NCBI GenBank assembly: GCA_965222175.1
Contig: OZ244938.1
Span: 4,588,001-4,652,000 of the forward strand
Direction: 5' to 3'
DNA: 64,000 bases
DNA from: NORP240 sp965222175
Lineage (GTDB): Bacteria; Pseudomonadota; Gammaproteobacteria; Pseudomonadales; Pseudohongiellaceae
Shown here piece after piece: positions 26,346-34,324 of this stretch. Under the pieces are notes generated by a model. That model saw nothing but the letters and a program-made list of their open reading frames with translations. It did no database searches and had not been told where the DNA came from. The position numbers and the translations under genes were made by a program. How positions within the stretch are numbered: position 1 is the first letter of the stretch; each line of letters begins with the position of its first letter.

Positions 26346-27365
26346 ATGAAGCAACAGTTCAATGACTACCTGAAATTTTTACTCCTGCCCCTGGCTGGCG
26401 CCCTGGTCGCGTGGTCCGGTGTGGCATCGGCCCAGGGTCCGTTTGAATACGCCGAACAATCCTACCGCAGTGGCCAGCATACCGAGGTTGCCTATGAAGG
26501 CTGGCGCACCAATGAGGATGGCACCATTACCCTGACCTTCGGTTACTTCAACCACAACTGGGAAGAGGAGCTGGATATTCCCGTGGGCGAGAATAATTTC
26601 TTCTCACCCGGTGAAGCGGACCGTGGTCAGCCCACGCATTTCCTGCCCCGCCGCAATCGCTTCACGTTCGACGTCGTGGTACCCGCAGACTTCGATGAGA
26701 ACGACGAACTGGTCTGGGAAGTGACTTCACCCAATGGAGTTACCCGCCGTGCCTATGGCACCCTCAGGGAAGACTACAAGATTGATAATATTATTATCAT
26801 GTCTGAAACCGGCGCCCTGGGTGCGGGCACTTCCGATGAAAAGACCCGGAATAATATTCCCCCCTCCGTGGAATTGATCGGTGACACCCGTCGTACCGTC
26901 AGCGTCGGTGAACCGCTGACTATCCAGACCCGCGTGACTGACGACGGCGTGCCCGAGCCTTTTGATCCCATGCGCAGTCTCAGGTTGCTGGGTGGCGCTG
27001 CTGCCGCTTTCGCCACGCCGGAAATGGTTCGCAACCGGATGATGATGATGCCTCCGCCGAAACCCACGGTGGCAAAAAACAATGGCCTTTATCTGTCCTG
27101 GAATGTCTACCGGGCGCCAGAGACTGAAACCCCGGTACAGGAACTGGTTCATTTCGATCCGCCCCAGGTCAAGGCATGGGAAGATACCCGTCCCTCCGCC
27201 AATTCACCCTGGGCCTGGCTCTGGGTTCCGCCCAAGCATCCGGAAGATGGCGTCGTAGATGTCGAGGTCACTTTCGATGAACCCGGCACTTACCTGCTCT
27301 GGGGCAGAGCCGATGACGGTGGTCTTTATACCGACCAGTACCTGACCGTTACCGTGACACCTTGA
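26346..27365 (+). CDS. Exported companion protein of copper monooxygenase module, copy A
   Basis: A 339-residue exported protein (signal ends near 'SGVASAQG'). I recognise no named family. The N-terminal ~100 residues hold the signature shared by all three copies: 'EGWRTNEDGTITLTFGYFNHN...IPVGENNFF', then a beta-rich middle and a C-terminal Ig-like strand set ending 'VTFDEPGTYLLWGRADDGG'. The 'EPGTY/GEPLTIQTRVTDDG' pattern suggests two beta-sandwich domains. A Met-rich stretch (NRMMMMPPPKP) might bind copper, but it is absent from the other copies. Always paired with the monooxygenase, so likely a partner subunit or substrate-binding protein. Confidence 0.75.
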   Translation: MKQQFNDYLKFLLLPLAGALVAWSGVASAQGPFEYAEQSYRSGQHTEVAYEGWRTNEDGTITLTFGYFNHNWEEELDIPVGENNFFSPGEADRGQPTHFLPRRNRFTFDVVVPADFDENDELVWEVTSPNGVTRRAYGTLREDYKIDNIIIMSETGALGAGTSDEKTRNNIPPSVELIGDTRRTVSVGEPLTIQTRVTDDGVPEPFDPMRSLRLLGGAAAAFATPEMVRNRMMMMPPPKPTVAKNNGLYLSWNVYRAPETETPVQELVHFDPPQVKAWEDTRPSANSPWAWLWVPPKHPEDGVVDVEVTFDEPGTYLLWGRADDGGLYTDQYLTVTVTP

Positions 27366-27387
27366 TGACCCGGTAACAGCGCATCGG

Positions 27388-27423
27388 AAAAAGCCAGGGA
27401 CAGCTTGCTATCTCTGGCTTTTT
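27388..27423. terminator. Bidirectional terminator after module A
   Basis: AAAAAGCCAGGGA pairs with TCTCTGGCTTTTT with one wobble, giving a stem flanked by A and T runs. It lies 22 bp after the companion gene. Confidence 0.85.
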
Positions 27424-27527
27424 CACTTCTACACAGTGCCGATCGTGAATGAATGGTCCAGTTAACGGGCCGCCCATGACCGGTCGCAACCCTACCGATT
27501 TTCACCTGTGACAGAAAGGACAGAACA

Positions 27528-28046
27528 GTGACTACGATAATAACCATAGTGGAATCCACGCTAAATCGTCTTGGGTCAAGCCTCAATTTCATTCTTCGAC
27601 TATCGACTGGCTGTCTATTGCTGGCAACGGTGTCTACTGCAGCGCTGGCCCAGCATCAGATGCACAACATGTCCCCGGATGTCGAGGGTGTTGTTACCAT
27701 GCCTGAGAACAATGCGGTTCTTGCCGCAGCTCCTGACTCGGTCATGCTGCATTTCGAAGCGGATATGCGACTGGTCAAGCTGGTGTTGAAGGACGCTGAT
27801 GCCAATTTCGTGGATATCGGTTTTCGCTACCGGCCGGTGGCCGCCATGCATTTCATGCATGACCTGCCGGCCCTGGACCAGGCCGATTACTACACCGTCG
27901 AGTGGGCGGTCCTGGACGCCGAGGGGACGCTGGTTAAAGGCAATTTCTATTTCTCCTTCGGTGACAACGCCATGCCGCCGTCCCACTACCTGGAACAGAT
28001 GGAACACCCGATTCACATCATGGCGCCGGATTATCGCCTGTTGTAA
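27528..28046 (+). CDS. CopC-like exported copper-binding protein
   Basis: A 172-residue exported protein. After the signal peptide ('LLATVSTAALA') the mature chain starts QHQMHNM, a His/Met-rich N terminus like the copper site of CopC. The fold pattern 'NNAVLAAAPDSVMLHFEADMRLVKLVLKD', 'YYTVEWAVLDAEGTLVKGNFYFSFG' is that of CopC/YcnJ beta-barrels. Extra 'MHFMHDLP' and a terminal 'HPIHIM' add metal-ligand candidates. GTG 27528 with AAAGGA upstream. Next to module A, it probably supplies or buffers periplasmic copper. Confidence 0.75.
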   Translation: MTTIITIVESTLNRLGSSLNFILRLSTGCLLLATVSTAALAQHQMHNMSPDVEGVVTMPENNAVLAAAPDSVMLHFEADMRLVKLVLKDADANFVDIGFRYRPVAAMHFMHDLPALDQADYYTVEWAVLDAEGTLVKGNFYFSFGDNAMPPSHYLEQMEHPIHIMAPDYRLL

Positions 28047-28059
28047 CGGGATCCCGACA

Positions 28060-28098
28060 GTCGCTGTCACCTGGTTGATCCTTGCAGGTGGCAGCGAT
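28060..28098 (+). other. 14-bp stem-loop after the CopC-like gene
   Basis: GTCGCTGTCACCTG pairs with CAGGTGGCAGCGAT (two G-U pairs) around an 11-nt loop, 13 bp after the stop codon. No T-run follows, so it may protect the mRNA 3' end rather than terminate. Confidence 0.6.
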
Positions 28099-28493
28099 AT
28101 GGCAGCGATGGCTCAGTTTAAAAGCCGGTTCCGTGGCCGGGAAGTTACGCCAGGCTCCGACACTGAGGAACCCAGTTGCACATCTCCGTGCGCGCGACCC
28201 CCGCATCCCTGCCTCCGACGACTACAGCGTCGAATCCCGGCGTAATCCTTCCGCGCCCGCGGTGTATTTTCAAACTGAGCCATTGCCGATATCTCCGCCG
28301 GATTTTTGGCAAGCCGTTTCTGCGTTACACTGGACATCTAAACGCTGGCGATTATCAGGATCCGTTGGCTGTGAACAGGTCCCGGGACCCCATGCCGCCT
28401 CCCGATAGCAGTCGGCAATTCACCAGGGCCCGGCTTGGCCTGGTCCGCAGCGACATGAATTCAACTTTAATTTCCAAGAACAAGGGAACCGCT
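28099..28493. other. Non-coding region before the molybdenum hydroxylase genes
   Basis: About 395 bp with no credible gene; the promoter of the following two genes is presumably here. I see no clear operator. Confidence 0.45.
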
Positions 28494-28967
28494 ATGGCTA
28501 TTGCATTATCAATAAACGGAGAAGCCCACGAGGTTGATGTCGATGGAGACATGCCGCTGCTGTGGGTTATCCGTGATTACCTGGGATTGACCGGTACCAA
28601 GTTCGGTTGCGGAATGGCGCAGTGCGGCGCCTGCACGGTGCATATCGATGGCCAGGCATCGCGCAGCTGTGTAACCCCGGTATCGGCAGTGGCTGGCCGG
28701 GAGATTACCACCATCGAGGGGCTCCAGGGTGATACCGCCGAGGCGGTACAGCAGGCCTGGGTCCAGGTTCAGGCACCCCAGTGTGGCTATTGTCAGTCCG
28801 GACAGATCATGTCCGCTGCCGCCCTCCTGGCGGAAAACCGCAATCCCACGGACGCTCAGATCGAAGCGGCCCTGTCCGGCAACATCTGTCGTTGCGGTAC
28901 TTATTCAAGGATCAAGTCCGGGGTGAAACTGGCTGCCGAGGCAATCAATGCGGGGGATGTGGCATGA
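28494..28967 (+). CDS. (2Fe-2S) subunit of molybdenum hydroxylase, IorA-like
   Basis: A 157-residue electron-transfer subunit of the xanthine-oxidase family. Plant-type cluster ligands 'CGMAQCGACTV...C' at about 39, 44, 47 and 59, second cluster 'CGYC' (97, 100) and 'CRC' (132, 134). ATG 28494 has AGGGAA upstream; longer frames lack one. Its stop overlaps the next start (ATGA), a tight translational coupling. Partner of the large subunit that follows; electrons probably go to an external cytochrome since no heme subunit is adjacent. Confidence 0.92.
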   Translation: MAIALSINGEAHEVDVDGDMPLLWVIRDYLGLTGTKFGCGMAQCGACTVHIDGQASRSCVTPVSAVAGREITTIEGLQGDTAEAVQQAWVQVQAPQCGYCQSGQIMSAAALLAENRNPTDAQIEAALSGNICRCGTYSRIKSGVKLAAEAINAGDVA

Positions 28968-31150
28968 TGGATTTCAAGCGCAGAAGACAGCATCGGCAGG
29001 CTCATGTTTCCCGCCGAAAGTTCCTCCAGCTGACCGGGGCAACCGGTGTCGGGCTGGTAATCGGAGTGCAGCTGCAGCCGCCCGCAGCCATTGCCAGGCA
29101 GGCCAAGACAACAGACCTGGCCTATAACGCCTTTGTCAGCGTGTCGCCGGACAACACGGTAAAAGTGCTTATCAAGCACCTGGAAATGGGTCAGGGTGTC
29201 TACACCGGGCTGGCCACCTGCGTCGCCGAGGAAATGGACGCAAGCTGGGAGCAGATTGTCTGTGAACACGCGCCGGTGGATACCGAAAAGTATGCCAATC
29301 TCGGCATGGGACTGCAGGCCACCGGTGGCAGCACCGGCATGGCTAACAGCTACGAACAGATGCGTCAGGCCGGCGCCATGGCCAGGGCCATGCTGGTGGC
29401 CGCGGCGGCCGAACGCTGGAACGTTCCCGCCACCGCTATCAGTGTCGCCGACGGTACGGTGCGACATGGACCCCACGTTGTCACTTTTGGTGAGCTGGCC
29501 GTGGACGCGGCCAGGCAGCCGGTGCCTGATCCGGACTCACTGATTCTCAAGAATCCCGACAGTTTTACCTTCATTGGCAATCCGGCGCTGAAGCGCAAGG
29601 ATGTCGGCAAACATGACGGCAGTGCCATCTACACCCAGGATATCCAGTTACCGGGCATGCTCACGGCGGTGGTGGCTCATTCACCCCGGTTTGGTGGCAG
29701 GGTGAGCAGCTTTGATGCCACCGCAGCCCTGGCCATCAACGGCGTCGAAGCGGTATTGCAAATCGATTCCGGTATCGCGGTACTGGCCAGGGATTACTGG
29801 ACCGCCACCCGGGGACGGGATGCCCTGTTAATACAGTGGGATGACAGTAATGCCGAGATGCGCGGCAGCCGGGAGCTGCTGGCACAGTACCGCGCGCTGC
29901 TGGAGACTCCGGGTGTGGTCGCCGAACAGACCGGCGATGCCGAGGCAACGCTGAGCGCCGCTGGTAACACGCTGGAGGCCAGCTTCGAATACCCCTATCT
30001 CTCCCATGCGCCCATGGAGCCCATGAACTGCGTAGCCAGGGTGGACGGAACCAGTGCCGAGCTGTGGTACGGCTGCCAGTTTCAGACCATTGATCAGCAG
30101 GTGGTTGCGGAGCTGATCGGGGGGCAACCGGAAGACGTGGAGATTCACACCCTGCTTGCCGGCGGTGGTTTCGGACGTCGGGCCAATCCGTTTTCCGACT
30201 ATATTGTTGAAACCGTCAATATCGCCCGGCAGCTGCCGGGTCGCCCGATCAAGCTGGTCTGGTCCAGGGAGGACGATATCCAGGGTGGCTACTACCGTCC
30301 GGCTTTTGTCCATCGGCTGAGTGCTTCGCTGGGAGCAGATGGTAAACCTGAAGCCTTCAAGGCACGCCTGGTGGGTCAATCCATCATGGCCGGGACACCA
30401 CTGGCCGACATGTCCATAACCGAAGGCGTGGATTTTTCATCGGTGGAAGGCCTGGTGGACCTTGCCTACCAGGTGCCTCATCGCCAGGTGGAACTGCATT
30501 CACCGGAAGTCGGCATACCCGTGCAATGGTGGCGGTCCGTCGGAAACACTCATACCGCCTTCAGCAAGGAGGTGTTCATCGACCTGCTGGCCAGGGAAGC
30601 TGGCGTGGACCCGGTAGCCTACCGGCTGTCCCTGTTACAGCATAATCCCAAGGAATCGGCAGTACTGAGAATGGCAGCAGACAAGGCCGGCTGGGGCAGC
30701 ACGGCCGTGCCGGCGGATACCGGTCGCGGTGTCGCCGTCCACTCGTCGTTCGGTTCCAGCGTGGCGGAAATTGTCGACGTCTCCCGTGACGGAGACAGTT
30801 TCAGGGTTGACCGGGTGGTGGCGGTTATTGACTGTGGCACCGTGGTCAATCCCGACATTGTCAAGGCCCAGGTTGAAGGAGCCATTGCCCTGGGACTTTC
30901 CACAGCCCTGGGTGACGAGCTGACCCTGACCGACGGACTTGTCGATCAAAGCAACTTCCATGACTACCAGGTGCTTAGAATGAATGCCATGCCCGAGGTG
31001 GAAGTGTATTTCATCGAGTCAGACCTGCCCCCTACCGGGGTTGGCGAACCGGGTACACCGCCTATCGCCCCGGCCGTGGCCAACGCGCTGGCCGCGCTGA
31101 CCGGACAAACCTTTACGCGATTGCCATTGCGGCTGGACCAGGCAGTCTAG
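28964..31150 (+). CDS. Molybdopterin-binding subunit of aldehyde/isoquinoline oxidoreductase, IorB-like
   Basis: A 728-residue large subunit with a twin-arginine signal (SRRKFLQLTGATG, Arg17-Arg18), so the complex is exported folded with its small subunit. Molybdopterin-domain landmarks: 'VLIKHLEMGQGVYTGLA', 'HAPMEPMNC', 'LLAGGGFGRRANPFSDY', 'GIPVQWWRSVGNTHTAFSKE', 'VIDCGTVVNPDIVKAQVEG' and the catalytic-Glu region 'GVGEPGTPPIAPAVANAL'. It hydroxylates an aldehyde or N-heterocycle using water; the substrate is not evident. Overlaps the small-subunit gene by four bases. Confidence 0.92.
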   Translation: MMDFKRRRQHRQAHVSRRKFLQLTGATGVGLVIGVQLQPPAAIARQAKTTDLAYNAFVSVSPDNTVKVLIKHLEMGQGVYTGLATCVAEEMDASWEQIVCEHAPVDTEKYANLGMGLQATGGSTGMANSYEQMRQAGAMARAMLVAAAAERWNVPATAISVADGTVRHGPHVVTFGELAVDAARQPVPDPDSLILKNPDSFTFIGNPALKRKDVGKHDGSAIYTQDIQLPGMLTAVVAHSPRFGGRVSSFDATAALAINGVEAVLQIDSGIAVLARDYWTATRGRDALLIQWDDSNAEMRGSRELLAQYRALLETPGVVAEQTGDAEATLSAAGNTLEASFEYPYLSHAPMEPMNCVARVDGTSAELWYGCQFQTIDQQVVAELIGGQPEDVEIHTLLAGGGFGRRANPFSDYIVETVNIARQLPGRPIKLVWSREDDIQGGYYRPAFVHRLSASLGADGKPEAFKARLVGQSIMAGTPLADMSITEGVDFSSVEGLVDLAYQVPHRQVELHSPEVGIPVQWWRSVGNTHTAFSKEVFIDLLAREAGVDPVAYRLSLLQHNPKESAVLRMAADKAGWGSTAVPADTGRGVAVHSSFGSSVAEIVDVSRDGDSFRVDRVVAVIDCGTVVNPDIVKAQVEGAIALGLSTALGDELTLTDGLVDQSNFHDYQVLRMNAMPEVEVYFIESDLPPTGVGEPGTPPIAPAVANALAALTGQTFTRLPLRLDQAV

Positions 31151-31202
31151 GTTGTCTCGAATTTAATACAGGTTGTGGGCCGAGCGTGGGGCCGGGGATC
31201 GA

Positions 31203-31247
31203 AACTGAGGACTGCGCACCCACGTTCCTGTGCGTCAGGCCTCAGTT
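31203..31247 (+). other. Long imperfect stem-loop before the methyltransferase gene
   Basis: AACTGAGG pairs perfectly with CCTCAGTT; inside it CTGCGCAC pairs with GTGCGTCAG with a bulge, and the loop is about 10 nt. It lies 52 bp after the molybdenum subunit stop and 77 bp before the next start, with no T-run. It could be an mRNA-stabilising element or a leader structure. Confidence 0.6.
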
Positions 31248-31323
31248 CCGGACCCCGCCGGGTACTGGCACACCGGTGCATCGTGCCCTGCGGTTCCTTT
31301 TTACGATGTCTGCAGGCGGCATC

Positions 31324-31944
31324 ATGAAGTTCAATGAAGTTCCGAGTCCCGTGGATTTTCGCCTGATGCGCGATGCGCTGGAATGGGAAAGGAAGGCGGT
31401 CCAGCGCCCATACAGGGAGGAATTCTTTGCGGCGATCTGCAATGAACTCAACAGACCCGGCGACAGGGCATCAACCGTCCTGGATATTGGTTCCGGCCCC
31501 GGCTTTCTGGCCGCGCATATACTGGCGACGCTGCCATCGACGAAGTTGACGCTGCTGGATTTTTCCCCGGCCATGCACGCACTGGCCAGGAAAAGGCTGA
31601 TCGCTTTTCACCATCGTGTCGACTTTGTTGAACGGAATTTCAAAGAACCGGGCTGGTGGACAGGGCTGGAAACCTTCGATGCGGTCGTCACGCTCCAGGC
31701 GGTCCATGAACTCAGGCACAAAAGTTACGCGACAAGGTTTCATCGCCAGGTAAGGAACCTGCTGAAAAGCCGCGGTCAGTATCTTGTCTGTGATCATTAC
31801 CTGGGCAGGGACGCAATGAATAATCATCGGCTCTACATGACGGTTGACGAGCAGCGTGAAAGCCTGGAAAAAGCCGGTTATGCTGTGCGGGAAATTCTTG
31901 TCAAGGGCGGAAGGGTTCTGTTCAGTGCCGGTACACTGCGCTGA
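31324..31944 (+). CDS. Class I SAM-dependent methyltransferase
   Basis: A 206-residue cytosolic methyltransferase. Motif I 'TVLDIGSGPGFLAAHIL', post-I 'LTLLDFSP', and 'FDAVVTLQAVHELRH' followed by 'YLVCDHYLG' give a complete Rossmann methyltransferase. Start ATG 31324 is in frame with an upstream ATG (31306) that has a poorer ribosome site. Acceptor unknown. It follows the molybdenum hydroxylase after 173 bp and ends at a bidirectional terminator. Confidence 0.8.
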   Translation: MKFNEVPSPVDFRLMRDALEWERKAVQRPYREEFFAAICNELNRPGDRASTVLDIGSGPGFLAAHILATLPSTKLTLLDFSPAMHALARKRLIAFHHRVDFVERNFKEPGWWTGLETFDAVVTLQAVHELRHKSYATRFHRQVRNLLKSRGQYLVCDHYLGRDAMNNHRLYMTVDEQRESLEKAGYAVREILVKGGRVLFSAGTLR

Positions 31945-31964
31945 CGTAAACAAAGCGGCAAGCA

Positions 31965-31998
31965 TAAAAAAAGGCCGCCTGTGAAGGCGGCCTTTCTG
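31965..31998. terminator. Bidirectional terminator
   Basis: AAAGGCCGCC pairs with GGCGGCCTTT; an A-run on the left gives a U-tract for the minus-strand NHL gene, and a weaker T-rich tail serves the plus-strand methyltransferase. Confidence 0.9.
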
Positions 31999-32036
31999 TC
32001 TCTGACTGCGGTTTGCTGCTGCAGTCCTCCTGGCGA

Positions 32037-33224
32037 CTACCTGGTTCCGCCGGGCCAGGCCGGACCGGAGCTGATCAGATCCAGGCGACGTTCTCCCTGG
32101 TAAACAAACTTCTGCACCCGCTTGCCTTCATAGGTTTCCGTGGTGTAAAAGTTGCCCTGGGAATCCGCGGCGATGCTGTGGGTACCGTAAAACAGCCCCG
32201 GCTGTCTGCCACCTTCCCCGATAACATACAGCACTTCCAGGCTCTGTCGATCCACCACGTGCACTTTCATGTTGGAACCGTCAGCAACGTAGAGATAATC
32301 CTGGTTTTCGTCCTTGGAGAACGCGATGTCCCAGGTGGCTCCGGCGCCCTGGGTCATGGGCGCTATCTGTGCTTCCCTGACGAAAGTGCCATCAGGACGG
32401 AATACCTGGATACGGTCGGCACCACGATCGCAGACGTAGATGAGGCCGTCATTGGAGGGCTCGGCGCAGTGCACCGGACCGACGAACTGCTGGGGCAGGG
32501 GCTCGCCGGGAATGTAGGAAATGAAATCGTCGGCCGGCGTGTTGCCGTAGGCACCCCAGTAACGCTTGAAGGCCCCTGTCATGGTGTCCACAACCGCCAC
32601 CCGCTTGTTGCCGTACCCGTCCGCCAGGTAGGCTTCATTGGCTTCGGCATCTATAGCGATCTCGGCAACGCGGCTGAAGTGCGTCCGGCTGTTGCTGTCG
32701 ATATCCTCGCCAGGTACACCGATCTCACGGACGAATTCGCCGTCCCGGGTGAATACCAGCACATGGGAGTCGCCACCGCCGTTGCCGCCAATCCAGACAT
32801 CGCCATTGGGGGCGATTTCGATTCCGTGGTTGGAAGCGGGCCAGGTATACCCGGCACCGGGTCCTCCCCAGGCATTGATCAGGTTACCGTCCGAGTCGAA
32901 CTCCAGTATCGGCGGTGCCGCAGTACAGCAGTCCGCGATGCCGGCATCGAGTCCGATTTCCTGGTTGGCAAAATTGGCGTCGTCGTTGCGATGCACGATA
33001 AAAACATGATCCCGTTCATCGACGTCGACACCGATAGTGCTGCCCAGGATCCACTTGTTGGGCAATGGTTTGGGCCAGAACGGATCAACCTGGAAGTAGG
33101 GAACCTGTCTGCTGTTGGTTGCTGCAGTGGCCGATTCCTGAAGTTTTGCCTGGCCCAGTCCCAGGGCCAGAAGCATTCCGGCACCCAGTGCGGTGAAACT
33201 GACAGTCTTTGCAAGGTGAGTCAT
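32037..33224 (-). CDS. Exported NHL-repeat beta-propeller, peptidyl-amidating-lyase-like
   Basis: A 395-residue exported protein with repeated NHL blades: 'GVDVDERDHVFIVHRND', 'HGIEIAPNGDVWIGG', 'RVAEIAIDAEANEAYLADGYGNKRVAVVD', 'DGLIYVCDRGADRIQVFRPDGTFVRE', 'TWDIAFSKDENQDYLYVADGSNMKVHVVD'. Such six-bladed propellers include the lyase half (PAL) of peptidylglycine amidating monooxygenase. It is the third gene of minus-strand module B, 78 bp after the companion. Being next to a PHM-type monooxygenase makes a PAL-like or product-handling role attractive, but NHL propellers have many functions. Confidence 0.75.
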   Translation of the reverse strand: MTHLAKTVSFTALGAGMLLALGLGQAKLQESATAATNSRQVPYFQVDPFWPKPLPNKWILGSTIGVDVDERDHVFIVHRNDDANFANQEIGLDAGIADCCTAAPPILEFDSDGNLINAWGGPGAGYTWPASNHGIEIAPNGDVWIGGNGGGDSHVLVFTRDGEFVREIGVPGEDIDSNSRTHFSRVAEIAIDAEANEAYLADGYGNKRVAVVDTMTGAFKRYWGAYGNTPADDFISYIPGEPLPQQFVGPVHCAEPSNDGLIYVCDRGADRIQVFRPDGTFVREAQIAPMTQGAGATWDIAFSKDENQDYLYVADGSNMKVHVVDRQSLEVLYVIGEGGRQPGLFYGTHSIAADSQGNFYTTETYEGKRVQKFVYQGERRLDLISSGPAWPGGTR

Positions 33225-33302
33225 GGTAAATCCCTGTTTGTCGTTGTTGTTTATGTGGCTGTTCCAGCCCGTTTTTTTCTATCCAGCCTGTTCTGCCTGC
33301 TC

Positions 33303-34235
33303 TCAGTCCTGGAGCACGTTCACGCTGACGGTTTCATAGCTGGATTTGACGCCGTCGAATGCCTGAACCCGCAGCTGGTACTCGCCCGGTTCACTGAAGG
33401 TTATTTCTGTCGTGGACTTGCCATTGACGACCTCGGCGAACATCGGCTCCGTGGTGATGTTGGCCGGTCCCCGCCAGACCATGTAGGACACTGACAACCG
33501 GTCCCGTGGGGGCGTCGGCTTCATTTTCGTGCCGCGCACGTTGGTTTGCAGGTGGGGGACATTGGTGGGAATTTCCAGGGCATTCTCCGGCCGGGTCAGC
33601 AGTGGCGTGCGGTTCCACTCGTTGACCGTTCGAGGTTCCTCTTCACCTCGTGTGGCACGGTGTTCCGGCAGGCCGTCGTCGGTCACCGAGGCGGTCAGTG
33701 TCAGTGTTGCCGGCAGCCTTACCGAAGTGGCCGAAACGATGTCCAGCATGGGCGGCTGGTTGGCCAGCACTTCAGGGTCCGGGGTATATCCGCCATACTC
33801 ATCGATTTCCCACTCGGCTTGCAGCCAGCCGATGGCTTCCAGGGTCTGGCCCTGGGAAGTCAGTCGCCAGACGATTTCACGATTGCCGAAATCCGCGGGT
33901 ACGTTGACGGTGAATATATCCCGGTTGTTCCTGGTGTGAAAATAAGTGGGCTGGTTCTGGATATTGTCCAGGCCAGCCATATCGATGAAGTTGTCCGGCC
34001 CGATGGGAATATTTAACTCTTCGGTATAGTTTCGGTTGAGGTATCCGAAATGCATGTCGAACGAACCGTCTTCGTTCCTTGACCAGCCCTGGAAGATGGG
34101 CTGGATGGTCTGACCCTTATCGTATTTAAGCTGGTAAGGCAGGTGCTCAAACTGGGCCAATGCCGACTGCAGCGGATTGACCAGGAACATCAGGGCCACA
34201 ACGACCGGGAAACATTTTACTACTTGCGGTGACAT
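33303..34235 (-). CDS. Exported companion protein of copper monooxygenase module, copy B
   Basis: A 310-residue exported protein (signal ends near 'LQSALAQ'). It carries the shared signature 'QGWSRNEDGSFDMHFGYLNRN...IPIGPDNF', then 'NVPADFGNREIVWRLTSQGQ', a middle 'LTLTASVTDDGLPEHRA', and the terminal Ig-like 'ITFSEPGEYQLRVQAFDG'. ATG 34235 has AGGAGG upstream. Same order as copies A and C: it follows the monooxygenase. No named family recognised. Confidence 0.75.
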   Translation of the reverse strand: MSPQVVKCFPVVVALMFLVNPLQSALAQFEHLPYQLKYDKGQTIQPIFQGWSRNEDGSFDMHFGYLNRNYTEELNIPIGPDNFIDMAGLDNIQNQPTYFHTRNNRDIFTVNVPADFGNREIVWRLTSQGQTLEAIGWLQAEWEIDEYGGYTPDPEVLANQPPMLDIVSATSVRLPATLTLTASVTDDGLPEHRATRGEEEPRTVNEWNRTPLLTRPENALEIPTNVPHLQTNVRGTKMKPTPPRDRLSVSYMVWRGPANITTEPMFAEVVNGKSTTEITFSEPGEYQLRVQAFDGVKSSYETVSVNVLQD

Positions 34236-34259
34236 GGTTTTTCCTCCTGCTCTGGTGCA

Positions 34260-34293
34260 GGCACCCTGCCGGTTGCTTCGCCGACAGGGTGCC
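34260..34293 (-). other. Stem-loop between module B genes
   Basis: GGCACCCTG pairs exactly with CAGGGTGCC, enclosing a 16-nt segment with further pairing. It sits 31 bp after the monooxygenase stop on the minus strand. No U-tract follows. Confidence 0.7.
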
Positions 34294-34324
34294 ATTTGCC
34301 AGTATTTCTCTTGTTGTAAAAGGT

